From contig NC_073313.1 of NCBI RefSeq assembly GCF_027595985.1, positions 114,405,552-114,469,551 on the forward strand: a stretch of 64,000 nt of DNA, written 5' to 3'. Position numbers and translations under genes: made by a program. The stretch is from Sorex araneus. Taxonomy: Eukaryota; Chordata; Mammalia; Eulipotyphla; Soricidae. Below, in pieces: positions 45,168 to 55,533 of the stretch (its first letter is position 1; the number at the start of each line of letters is the position of its first letter). A model generated the notes under the pieces. It searched no databases. It saw only the letters and a program-made list of their open reading frames with translations, and was not told where the DNA came from.

Positions 45168-47280
45168 TTCATGCTCAATTCAATCATTTTAATCAATGGC
45201 TGAATAAATAGCAGTACTCCTACATTATTAAAATAAAGAAAAAAAGAATTTCCTTTGAGTCAGGTGAAAGGCATGGATATCAACTCTATTCAACATTTTT
45301 AACATATACACTTCTATTCAACACAGTATTAGAAGTTCTGGCTACAGCAATCAGGCAAGAAAAACAAATCAAAAGGATCCAATTTGGAAAAGAAGAACTC
45401 AACTATCATTACTTGTAAATAACATGGTAGGTAGTATAAATAGAGGACCCTAGAGAGTCCACAAAAGCTCCTAGGAAAAATATCAATACAGCAAAATGTT
45501 CAGGTAGAAAGTCAACACACAAAAATTAGTCTCATTCTTATCTATAAAGAATAAAATAAAGGAGAAAGCAATCAAAGAGTCTAACCTGTTTAAAATAATA
45601 CCCCAAAACATGAAGTATCTAGGCATCAGCTTAACAAAAGATATGGGAGAGCTATATCATGAAACTTTAAATAATTTAAGAAAGAGAAGATCTTAGGAAG
45701 TTGAAAAATATCCCACGCTCATGGATTGGAAGAATCAATATTAGTAATATTAGTAAAATGATTATTCTACCCTTTACACTACTATATAGATTCAATGCAA
45801 TCCCTACCCAAATTCAGAGGACATTTTTCCTGGATCTAGAAAATTCAATAATAAATTTTGTATGGATTAGAAATGACGGCAAAGACCCTGGACCATACAA
45901 AAAGTGAGAAATTGAGAGGTATTTTATTACCTAATTTGGAACTGTATTATAAAGCTAAATTGATCAAAACTGCATGGTACTGAAATGTAGACCCTCTGTT
46001 CAGTGGGTCAGAATTGAATACCCTATGACAGAACAACATATACATGGGCAGTTAATTTTTAATAAAGGAGCTGAAAACATGAAATAGAGTAAAGATAAAA
46101 GATAGCCCCTTCAACAAGTGGCCTATGGAACTGGAAAACTATGTGTAAGAAATTAAAGTAGATTCATATTTTACACCACACACAAAAGTCAATTGAAAGG
46201 GGATTATAGACCTTGAGATCTGTCCAGAAGCTATAAATTATGTTTAGGAAAGTATAGGCAGAACACTTCATAATTTGAACCTCAAAGGTGTCTTTAATGA
46301 TTTGATACCGCCGGCAAAGGCAACAGAATTAAAAAGTAAACAAATCAACTACATAAAGTTAAAGATCTTGTGCATTAAAAAAACAACCACATCAGTTAAA
46401 ATTAAAGTCAGTTAATGGGAAAAATATTTGCATTCAAGTCATCAGATAAATGTTTGATATCAAGGATATATAAAATACTCACAAAATTAAACAAAATGAA
46501 ATCCAAAATCTTATAAACAAATAGGGAGAGGACATAAATAGACACTTCTCAGGGGAAGACAGGTGGATGGCCAGAAGGCAAATGAAAAAATGCTCAGCAT
46601 CACTTATCATCAGAGAAATCCAAATCAGGACACTAAGATACCACCTCACACCAATGAGAATGGCACATATCAAATATAGTGGAAACAATCAGTGTTGGTG
46701 GGGATATGGTGATAAAAGAACTCTTATCCACTCCTGGAAGGAATGCTGTTTGGTATAACCCCTGTGGAAAACAGTATAAAGCTCTATCAATAAACTTAGA
46801 ATTGAACTGTCATATTACCCAGCAATTCCAATTTTGGGCATCTATCCCCAGGGCATAATACCACTCTCTCAAAACAAACCTGTGCACACCATTATTTATT
46901 GCTTCATTCAGTACAGTAGCTAAGATATGGGATCAACCTGAGTGTCCAGGGACAGATGAATGGATTATGAAGATGTGGTATATATATACAATGGAATAAT
47001 CTGCAGCTGCAAGGAATAATAAAATCATTCCATTTTCTACAACATAGTTTGAACTGCAAGACATATTGATTGAAGTAAGCCAGAAGAAGAAAGACAAGCA
47101 CAGGATGATCTCACTTATCTGTAGAATATAGACTACTGGAGGAGGAAATGTACTGTAGTAAAAGGGATCATCCTTGGCCCCAGAGATGAGATAAGACAGA
47201 GAAGAAAAAAAAACAAGGGGTGAAGTCTGTGGACCCCTAAGATGGCTTATGTGAGAGGGGAAGGAAAGAGGCCACTTTCT

Positions 47281-47590
47281 TTCAATCAACCTCTGCTACC
47301 TGGAGACCACCTGGTAAAATCTATGAATGAGCCCCTGCAAAGCACTGACCAGAGCCCTGCCAGCTCCACCAGGTGACCATCAAACCACACCTAGAAATTC
47401 ATTTGGTCTTCTAGGCATAGGAGTTAATTTCCACCACCAGAGACTTCTTGGGGAGCCAAGGACCTAGGCTGGAGCGAGGAAGTGCTCTTTCTAGGAAAGG
47501 AAAATCAGTCCTAGAGCTGACCCAGGGTTTTCAGGTTCTTGTGCTGTCTCCCTGAAAGAAACTTCAGGAGTGACCAATCAGTGAAGTAAG
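47281..47590. other. Unassigned GC-moderate DNA
   Basis: No ORF or known repeat seen. It may be an unrecognised part of the adjoining element. Confidence 0.35.
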
Positions 47591-47594
47591 AACA

Positions 47595-48250
47595 GATTTT
47601 TTTTAAAAAGCATTTAAAATTTGAATCACTGTGACATAGACCCTTACAAAGCCGTTCATGATTGGAAAGGAAAGAAGGAAGGGAAAAGGGGGAGAGAGTA
47701 ACGCATCCAAGGGAAAACACGGGCTCTTACTAAGGCAGAGAGAGCTCCAGTACACATCTCAAGAGGGGAGATGCGGGCGACACATGTGCTCGGGCACCAC
47801 ATGTGCTTGGCCACGTTGGCACAAGCAGCACAAGGGCATATGTGGAGCCCTTCCTTTATGGTGGCTTTTATAAGGTTTCTTCAATTGCCCCCACATGGGG
47901 CTTTCTAGTAGGGAAGAGTTCGTTGCTAGGGCGGTTGCCAAGGGAGTTAGAGTTGGGAGTGGTTGATGATCTTTGAAATTCTTTTCCTTGGCCTTTGCTC
48001 TTGCTGGAGCTTCTCTGTGGGGGTTGGGAGTCTTTCAGGTGTCATAAATCTCCTTCAAGTCCTTAATTGCAGCCTCTGTCTGCTGAAGTTTGTGTCTCTG
48101 TGGGGTCCAGCCCCCTGAGGGTCTGTCCCTGGCGCCAGGAAGATCTTATCAGGTCTAGACCTTAACTCTTGCAGCTTCAGGGCAACTGGATTTATTACAT
48201 CTCAGAAATTCCATTGCCCTGGGCCCTCTCCTATCTATCTGCCTGCCTCA
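47595..48250 (-). mobile_element. GC-rich insert with TATA box and L1-like 3' end
   Basis: Read on the minus strand: a roughly 380-bp GC-rich leader, a TATA box ('CCTTATAAAAGCC', plus coordinates 47864-47876) and about 180 bp more. It ends in L1 3'-terminal sequence ('CATGAACGGCTTTGTAAGGG...GTGACAT') and an A run (T run at 47599-47606). It could be another composite retroposon or an LTR joined to an L1 tail. No coding capacity. Confidence 0.45.
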
Positions 48251-48254
48251 GGGG

Positions 48255-48590
48255 GGAGAATGAACAAGAAGTTAATGGGTTAACAGGCACCAGGGCTTCA
48301 GTTATACCAGTGATGTGAGTGAGGGCTATAGCCATAAGTCCAAAACACAGATTTAACAGAACTGAAAACATGAGATCTAAATGGCAACCACTGAAACTTT
48401 TTAATGTACCTGTCAAGTTGACAGCCAGGGGTGGAGTGGGGGTTGGGATGGGGAGGGAAGGTGGGAACATCAAGTGGGGGAAGTTAACACTGGTGGAAGG
48501 ATTGGTGTTGAATTATTGTACACCTAAAATGCAGCTACCAGTAACTTTGTAAATCATGGTTTTTAAATAAAAAATTAAAAATAAATAATT
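48255..48590 (+). mobile_element. L1 3' UTR, older subfamily
   Basis: Same 3' UTR type as 38665-38965: 'CACCAGGGCTTCAGTTATACC', 'ACATGAGATCTAAATGGCAACC', 'GTGGAAGGATTGGTGTTGAA', ending 'AACTTTGTAAATCATGG' and A-rich. Confidence 0.8.
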
Positions 48591-48654
48591 AGTGATTTAT
48601 TTGGAATTTAAAATTTTTGATCCATGTTTTATTTATTTAAATTGGTAATCTTAG

Positions 48655-48970
48655 AATACCAGGGAATGAAAGAAATTGAAGCGGGAAAGTAAAAGGAAGA
48701 TGGACGGAAATAAGGGGCAAGGGTGACAGGTGTGGAGGTGTAGTACGTGTATGTATTTAAACCACAGAGCCAACAATACTGTAAGGATGAAACCCAAAGT
48801 GCAATAAGCAAGGTAAAAAATGTGCCTTTTAAGGAGACAGACTGTCTGTCGGGTGTGAAGGAAGCTCGGGACACTGGTGGAGAGAAGTTGACACTGAAGG
48901 TGGGACTGGTGTTGGCACATTGTGTGTTTGAAACTCATGACTAAAATTAATAAAAATTAAAATAAAAAAG
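48655..48970 (+). mobile_element. L1 3' UTR, older subfamily
   Basis: 'AACCACAGAGCCAACAATAC', 'GGGACACTGGTGGAGAGAAG', 'GGTGGGACTGGTGTTGGC' and an A-rich end. Adjacent to, but separate from, the preceding 3' UTR. Confidence 0.75.
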
Positions 48971-48999
48971 TAGACTTAGTGATATTATACTCATGGTTG

Positions 49000-49260
49000 C
49001 ATAGTTGTTATTTCATTATAGAAACCTAATATTATACATAAATTCATAATGTAATGAATTTACCCAGTTATCAAAGTTATTATTAGAAATAAAATTGTCT
49101 TTAAGTTTTGCTATTAGAGATAATTTTATGATAAACACGGATTACTATATTTATATGCATTTATGACTATTTTTCGGATTAATTTCTCAATCTGGAACTA
49201 GTAAAACAAATATTCTGTACATCTGTTGAATGATATAAGCTTTTGGTACTAAATTCTTTT
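49000..49260 (-). mobile_element. Ancient L1 3' portion
   Basis: Order of 'GAATTTACCCAGTTATC', 'TTTGCTATTAGAGATAATTTTATGATAAACA' and similar motifs (in parts) recalls the antisense ORF2 C-terminus of old mammalian L1s. Heavily decayed. Confidence 0.5.
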
Positions 49261-49264
49261 TAAG

Positions 49265-49870
49265 GAAGGACTATATTTTTGTTTATTTTATTATTGCCTT
49301 TGTTTTTTGAATGCATTATTTGTAGAATCATGCAAACACAAATTATTTTTTTTGTAATTCGTGCTTATCATAAGCAATTTTAAGTGCAATTTTGATTGTT
49401 CTTTGAACCTGAAATGTATGGAGTGATGGAAGATATCTTTGTAAACAAGTTCTTCGGTGTTGGTGCTATAAAATTAAAATGCAAGAGGCTGTTTTAGAAA
49501 TGTGATACTTTGAGTTATCACTGTAACATTATATTTGAAGGCATGGGAGTAAAGGATCTCATCAGTGAACTTAGCAAACACAAGAAACATAGAACAATAA
49601 AGATGACACAGCCTTTGTAAACACCCAGAGCAGAAAATGTGTAAGAGATTTCAGTATGAAACAGTTTAAATAGAGTATGAGGACTCTATTTTTTTTATTA
49701 GAGTCAGTTTAACTAGAAAAACTGGAATTTTAAATCTTTATCCAGCACTAAAATAAATTGTCTTTTGTCACCATTCCTGAATTCTCAATGACTTTTAAAT
49801 AAAATATTTATGTCAAGGTAAAGACTATTCCAAAATGCTGATCGGGGGTTGGTAACTATTAGTATTGACA
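49265..49870. other. Unassigned, probably unique DNA
   Basis: 600 bp of AT-rich DNA, no repeat or ORF recognised. Confidence 0.4.
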
Positions 49871-49874
49871 ATAA

Positions 49875-50085
49875 TACAATGAGTTAAACATTGGAACTAG
49901 ACATTGTTCAAAGTTCTTGACAAGCATTATTCCCATGAATCAGAGCAACAACTTTGGCAGAGTTTCTGATACTGACCTCATGCTACAGCTGAGGAAAGAG
50001 TTGCAATAATTTAGGCAATTTGTCTTAAAGTACTAATAGGCCAAGATGGGATTTATCCTTATTTCTAGGGTTTGGATCTTAATTT
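49875..50085 (+). mobile_element. MIR-family SINE (ancient)
   Basis: Matches the MIR plan in order: 'ACATTGTTCAAAGTTCTTGACAAGC', spread over 49901-49926, then 'GCATTATTCCCATGAATCAGAGCAAC', then the core 'CTACAGCTGAGGAAAGAGTTG' in two blocks, and 'AGGCAATTTGTCTTAAAGT'. Compare the MIR consensus GATGAGGAAACTGAGGC and AGTAACTTGCCCAAGGTC. MIR is shared by mammals, so this stretch is ancestral DNA. Confidence 0.75.
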
Positions 50086-50089
50086 TCAC

Positions 50090-50530
50090 TAAGCAGACGA
50101 TATTGGTTTATACTGGCATAGGACATCACAATATGCATAATATTTTCATAGGAACTACTTAATATAATGCCACAGTACTGGTTCTAATATGCATTATATT
50201 TCCCAGATATTTTGCGAAAATAAAGATTTTTTATTAAGTAGATCAGTAAAAAAGTCCACTCCGCAATGAAAAAATTTAAAAGCAATTAAAAATCTTCCTG
50301 CCCTTTGTCATTGTAATGACTGGATGTTGCACATTTATTTGTTGTGGTAGTTTTATACCTTCTTTTAGTTGTGTTGTTCACCAGGGCTCACACACTTTTA
50401 ATTGTGGTCCTCACATGCATCTTTAGTTGTGGTGCTCACACACTTAGCTATGGTGCTCATTGAAGATTGCACACGTACGATGCTTATTCGAAGTGAAGTT
50501 CAGTTCTAACGTGTTTAGGTTTTCTGTTTG
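50090..50530. other. Unassigned; short imperfect tandem repeat
   Basis: At 50380-50465 a roughly 28-32 bp motif recurs about three times ('TTGTGGTCCTCACATGCATC', 'TTGTGGTGCTCACACACTTAG', 'TATGGTGCTCATTG'). The rest is unassigned. Confidence 0.55.
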
Positions 50531-50534
50531 TTTG

Positions 50535-50690
50535 GTTTTGGGGACACGCTCGGCTAAGCCTAGGGTTACTCCAGGCTCCGCACTCAGGAGTTACTCCTGG
50601 CAATGCTTGGATGCCATATGGGATGCCAGGGATCAAACTGCATGCAAAAACGGCAAGCACCTTACCAGCTGCGATATTGCCCCAGCCCTT
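50535..50690 (-). mobile_element. SOR-type SINE (family A)
   Basis: Reverse copy: 'CAGGAGTTACTCCTGGCAATG', 'GCCATATGGGATGCCAGGG', with a deletion in the head before 'GCCCCAGCCC'. Confidence 0.85.
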
Positions 50691-50694
50691 CTGG

Positions 50695-51130
50695 TTCCAA
50701 TGTGAAGGGAAGCCTGATTCTTGGTGAAGGGAAGTCTGACTCCCATTCCCCTTTTTGGGAAGTCTGGTTCTTGTCCTCCTTTTTGATTATTACTACAACC
50801 AAGAGACGCCTGACTCCCAGTACTATTTTTACCAAATCTATGTATTTTCTCATTCTGACACCTGTGTGTGCTATATCAGTCACCTTGTCATGTGAAGATA
50901 CCCCTTGTCATTCCCCTTTCCAGCTGCAAGTTCACATTTCTACATAAGTGTATCCAAAGTCTGGAACTGGCATTTAGCCTTTTGATGTGAACCCAACTGA
51001 GGCCCTGGGAATAATAAAACTGTTCTTCCATCTCCTCCTAGTGCCCTCTGGTACCTTCTAGAAGGTTCATTTCACCATAACATTCACACTTGGCTGCAGT
51101 GCATTGGATATCATATACTTTCGTTTGGTC
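50695..51130. other. Unassigned DNA
   Basis: Contains a local near-duplicate ('AAGGGAAGCCTGATTCTTGG' / 'AAGGGAAGTCTGACTCCC'), otherwise nothing recognised. Confidence 0.4.
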
Positions 51131-51332
51131 AGAATATATCACAAGGGGCTGGAGTGATAGCACAGCGGGTAGGGCGTTTGCCTTGCACGCAGCCAACCCG
51201 GGTTCAATTCCCAACATCCCATATGGTCCCCTGAGCACAGCCAGGGGTAATTCCTGAGTGCAGAGCCAGGAGTGACCCCTGAGCATCACCAGGTGTGACC
51301 CAAAAAGCAAAAAAAAAAAAAGAATATCACAA
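51131..51332 (+). mobile_element. Young SOR-type SINE with TSD
   Basis: Near-consensus copy (51145-51320) with a 12-A tail. TSD 'AGAATATATCACAA' / 'AGAATATCACAA', differing only by a dinucleotide slip. Confidence 0.94.
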
Positions 51333-51474
51333 ACAGCAGTGTAACTGCTATCACACTCGACATGTGAAATGGTGTCAGAGATCAAATTTGCAGCCTACCA
51401 AAGGCTAGTCCTGTACCACTAACTATTCCCCTATGCTTGCACCTATTCTATATGATGTGGATGATGCTGGTTTA

Positions 51475-51684
51475 CAGAAAGCATTTTGCCTTTTTTTTTT
51501 TTTGCTTTTTTGGGTCACACCCAGCGATGCACAGGGGTTACTCCTGGCTCTGCACTCAAGAATTACCCTTGGTGATGCTCAGAGGACCATATGGGATGCT
51601 GGGATTCAAACTCAGGTTGGCTCCGTGCAAGGCAAATGCCCTACCTGCCGTGCTATCCCTCCAGCCCCAGCAGAATGCATTTTG
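51475..51684 (-). mobile_element. Young SOR-type SINE with TSD
   Basis: Reverse copy (51489-51670) with a 13-T run at its 3' side. 14-bp TSD 'CAGAAAGCATTTTG' / 'CAGAATGCATTTTG', one mismatch. Confidence 0.94.
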
Positions 51685-51689
51685 AATAC

Positions 51690-52640
51690 CACAGGTATAT
51701 GAGAAAATAAAATTAAAATTTCAGAATGCCAGTATATTATTATATTTCACCTTTGAAGAACAAATACAATTTTTCATTTTAATTATAAAGTGTTCTAAAT
51801 TTTTTACAGATTATAGAAGATAACAGCATAAATTTTTCACCACCTTGGTTTAACAATTGCTAATATAGATACTAACACAGTTTTTCTTAAGAACTCACTG
51901 TTAGTTTTTCCACTTTCTCTATTAATATAATAGTATTTTGTAGATAATATTAAAGACCTAAACACAATTCAGTTATTGCAATTAGTCTGAACTTGATACC
52001 ATTTTCTCTGAGATACTTATAATTGTATTTCTATATATTCTTGCCTACTATATTTTGTGTAGCAGTAAACAAAGGAGGAATACTCTGAAGTAGCAGAATA
52101 AAGACTGCAATAAATTGATTCCTCTGTAATAGCAGTAAAAACGTGCAAAAACAGTAACCAACAAATTTTCAGATCTAAACATTAGTCAAAATTTACAGTA
52201 ATCCATGGGCATTTATTAAAAAACACTGCCGTATCCTAGTCAGTGGTATATGAATTTGTCCTGTTTCTACTCTCCTTTTTCTAAATGCAAATTTTACAGG
52301 GGATTGTCATTACTTGATCTGTCTGGAACTTTACTGGGAACCCCCAAGTGGCAAGACTTATGTTTATTTGACCTGACTCAAAACTTGGTAACTAAGAGCA
52401 GTGTTTTACTCCATTGACCTTTGTTGAAAACACTCAGAGGCAAATTCTTAACCTGGGGGGTGGTGCATAGGAATTGGGACTAACAGACTGATAAAATGGA
52501 GTAAAAGGAAATACTGGATAATGAAATGCTCCTATGGGGCTTCGAAAGTCTCTAGCATATTCCTGGGGATTTAAAAGACCATGCATATGTGTAGGACTGT
52601 GTGAATTCTTGGGGAAGTTCCCCAAAGGTCCTAACATCCT
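51690..52640. other. Unassigned, probably unique DNA
   Basis: 950 bp with no recognisable repeat, RNA gene or exon. Confidence 0.4.
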
Positions 52641-52644
52641 CCTT

Positions 52645-53300
52645 TTTTTGGCTAAACCTGAGACTTAATACAAGCAGGAAATAAAGCTTAAGTCAGATGG
52701 GGAGAATAACTGTACTGAAAGCATGCCTGCCTGATACACAGAGGAGGGTATCAGCAAAATTGGGAAATTTATTGATCAGGATATTTTAGGAAATATATTT
52801 CAGATCATTTACCAACTCATGGTAAACCAAGCAGAAACATTGCTTCAGAAAATTCAGAGTTTACAGAATGAATTTAGAAAATTCAGTAAATAAACAATCA
52901 AGAATAAGTTTCAATAGGCAGCAGCAAACAGCAAAATCAACAAACTCAGTAGTAGTGGAAGATTTCTATAGTTGCCATACACTGTTTAAGACATCTGCTA
53001 TGTACATAATTTTGTGATATGAAAAGAAGCAGGAGTCAGAAACAGGAAAACTAAGTCAATAGAAATTGTGAAGAAATCCAGAAACAAGGATTACTAGAAA
53101 AAATAGTTTAAATCAGTGATTTAAAATATCTCACCAAATGTAAAACATTAAGGAAAAGATAAAAATTATAAAGGAAACAAATAGAAAATTGGAAGGTCAA
53201 AAGAACAATAAACTGAAACAACAAATTCACTGGAGGAACTAACCAGAAGTTTTGGATCTGCAAAAGAAAGATGTAATGATGTTGAACACATGCTAAATAA
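52645..53300 (+). mobile_element. Ancient L1M/HAL1-like leader and ORF1 remnant
   Basis: Sequence such as 'GAAAGCATGCCTGCCTGATAC', 'TTGATCAGGATATTTTAGG', 'GATCATTTACCAACTCATGG' and, at about 53190-53270, 'CTGAAACAACAAATTCACTGG' recalls ancient L1/HAL1 ORF1 regions. No open frame. Recall-based and weak. Confidence 0.45.
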
Positions 53301-53304
53301 AATA

Positions 53305-53570
53305 AAAAAGAATTATAGTCTCCACTACCCAGCCACTGCCATGCTCCAGGACACTTGGGCCGAACCTCACACATGAGTGAGGCCCCAAGAACAGGGTAAA
53401 GCAGAACTTTGCAACCTTGGACACCAGGCTCAATGAGACCTGGAAACAAGATCCTATGTCTGCCTCCTCCAATCTCCGGTGCCCCAGGGATCAAACCGAG
53501 AGGCCCCACCCTACGGGCACTAGATAAATACTTCACCACTGACCTCCACTACCTCCACTACCCAGCTATA
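53305..53570. other. Unassigned; possible SINE scrap
   Basis: Includes 'GGGATCAAACCGAGAGGCC', which could be the reversed B-box region of an old tRNA-type SINE. The 143-codon minus frame (53108-53539) has no recognisable domain. Confidence 0.35.
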
Positions 53571-53574
53571 AGAC

Positions 53575-55306
53575 ACTGAATACCCATTTTCCATATTTTC
53601 CACACCATATTTGATGGGGTTCAAATATTGTGTGAACCATGGGAACACCTGTAAGGGCGATTGGAGGCCGCCCAAAAAGCCTCCATCCCTCTTGTAGAGC
53701 CCGGTAAGCTACCGAGAGTACCCTGCCCGCATGGCAGAGCCTGTCAAGCTACCCGTGGCATATGCGATACACCAAAACCAGTACCAACAATGGGCCTCAT
53801 TCTCCTGACACTGAAAGAGCCCCCAATAAGGCAGCATTAAGAAGAATGAGCAAGGATAGGCTGCTAAAATCTCAGGGATGAACTAGACTGCCAAAGTGAA
53901 GAAGGACTAAAATGACTGTCTGTACTTTCAATGCATGTATGCTGGCATCGGAAGTTTCCATCAAGGACCTAATAGTGCAAGCGCAGAAGATCAAGTACGG
54001 CATCATTGGTCTGACCAAAACAAGAAATCTTCAATCACATTATGCCATTTTCGACACTGGAGAAGAACTGTTCCTCGGAACATGCAACAACAGAGGCATC
54101 GGTGGCGTAGGTGTCCTTGTCAACGCGAACTTGGACATGAGCATTGATTCATTCGAGTGCCTAACAACCCGAATTGGACGACTACTCTTGAATAGATGTG
54201 GCTCACAGCTGGCAGTTTCTATCTTCATCGTCTACGCACCAACATCCAGCTACAATGAAGAAGAAATTGAGAAGTTCTATATGGAGCTGGAGAAGTTCTA
54301 TAAAGAAGACCACACCTTCTCCAAGATCACTGTTGGTGATTTTAATGCCAAGATAGGACTGAGAAGGTCGCCCAAAGAACTCCACATTGGGACCCATGGC
54401 CTAGAATGGAATGAACAGGGTGAGAAACTGAGTCCGTCATGTTGACCAAAACCATCCATGGTAACTCACAGTTCCAGAAGGCTGAATCTGAATGTTGGAT
54501 ATGGGAGTGTCCCGATATACAGTTCCACAATGAAATTGACCACATCACATTCAACTGAAGTTTTTGCCTTACTGATGTCGCTGTTGTCCCAAAATTCCAA
54601 ACGGGATCGGACCACCGTCTCCTTTGTGAAAAATTCTACTTCACAGATCAGGGAGAAAGGTATGCAAAGTTTATGCTTCAGAAGAGAACTCCCAGAATGA
54701 CTACCAACTCGGAGCTCTTTGGCACTATTGTGGCAATGTGGGAAGATGCTGTCATTGATAACATCAACGAGGAATACGATCGACTGATTCAGCACCTCCA
54801 TGACTTTGCGAGGAATGCCGAGAGTGGGAAAGCCACAGACGCCTGTCTTCAGAAACTCTTGAGTTCATTTGCCAACATGGTTTGGCACAAGCCTCAGGCA
54901 ATCACAAGGCAACATCCGAGCTCACAAAGCTGTGCAGAGAAGTGATAAAGCAAGACCTCAAAGACGAAGAGCAGCAGTGTTGGCCTATGCGGCAGAAGCC
55001 GGGAAAAGTATTCGTAATGCTCACCTGTCCTTTGCCAACTACAAGACCAAGATGACTACCCTCTGATGTCCTGATGGATCTATCACATCTTCTAGAAGGG
55101 CAATGGAGAGGATTATTCATGACTTCTACTTGGATCTCTTCGACAGCCATGTCCACCTGCCCACATGCCAAATTTCACAGGATGGATATGTCATTCTCAA
55201 TGTTCTCCCTTCCAAAATCCAACACGCCATTTTGTTGGTAAAGACACGTACAGCAATCGGTCCAGAGAAGGTCAGACCCAAACAACTGAAGAATCTGCTG
55301 CCAGTA
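53575..55306 (+). mobile_element. RTE-clade LINE, 5' UTR and endonuclease part
   Basis: Non-LTR retrotransposon of the RTE type, not L1. The 5' UTR is about 53575-53911, and 53690-53790 of it is the sequence shared with the family B SINEs. A frame starts at ATG 53912 (MTVCTFNA) and is open to 54445. It is an APE-like endonuclease with TFN, LTKTR (K36 where the family has catalytic Glu), VYAPTSSY and VGDFNAKIG. After a frameshift/stop near 54443 the frame continues in pieces: NEIDHI near 54530, EEYDRLIQHLHDFA near 54770, AEAGKSIRNAHLSFANYKTKMTTL in two parts near 55000-55065, and KTRTAIGPEKVRPKQLKNL at about 55241-55297, where the RT begins. There an L1 splits it. Dead copy. Confidence 0.88.
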
Positions 55307-55533
55307 ACTGGACAACCACATTTAAAAAAATGGGCTTAGAACTCGACCAAACACCAGGCACAAAAGTCAGATCAAAATGGATTAAAGACCTCAGCATCAG
55401 AACACAATCCATAAGATATGTGGAAGACAAGGTCAGCAAAAACCTCCAAGATATTGAAGCTAACGGTATCTTCAAAGATGACACTCAACTGAGCAACCAA
55501 GTGGAAACAGAGATAAACAAATGGGACTATATT

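Larger units (their letters stand above)
43511..45244 (+). mobile_element. Composite retroposon with about 421-bp direct repeats
   Basis: Non-coding insert in an L1. It opens 'GGTGCTGCCAGCAGGTAAACC'-like and 'GATGCCTTCAGACTTT' (shared with the other composites). Two GC-rich direct repeats have 'CCCCAGTTTTCCAGTAG' at 43867 and 44288, a period of 421 bp. Similarity covers 43801-43985 and 44223-44405, and a weaker third copy lies near 43690-43760. The end is an L1-like 3' UTR (about 44655-44930: 'GATGGGTGTTTGATGATTAT', 'TGTAGCTGTATCTCACGGTG'). Two SINEs landed in it later. The right boundary is approximate. Confidence 0.75.
42300..47280 (+). mobile_element. Old L1 broken by three insertions
   Basis: One plus-strand L1, readable as 42300-42444 (RT fingers), 43042-43100 and 43254-43510 (the [13 protein letters not shown] region at about 43350-43380), and 45245-47280 (rest of RT, C-terminal domain and start of the 3' UTR). 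The order of ORF2 landmarks is continuous once the inserts are skipped: a composite retroposon at 42445-43041, a U6 retrocopy at 43119-43236, and a second composite (with two SINEs) at 43511-45244. The 46567-46758 frame keeps [14 protein letters not shown]. Many stops. Confidence 0.85.

Noticed and set aside
53108-53539. 143-codon minus ORF upstream of the RTE
   Set aside because: No domain recognised, and it crosses old L1-like and SINE-like DNA. Likely chance.
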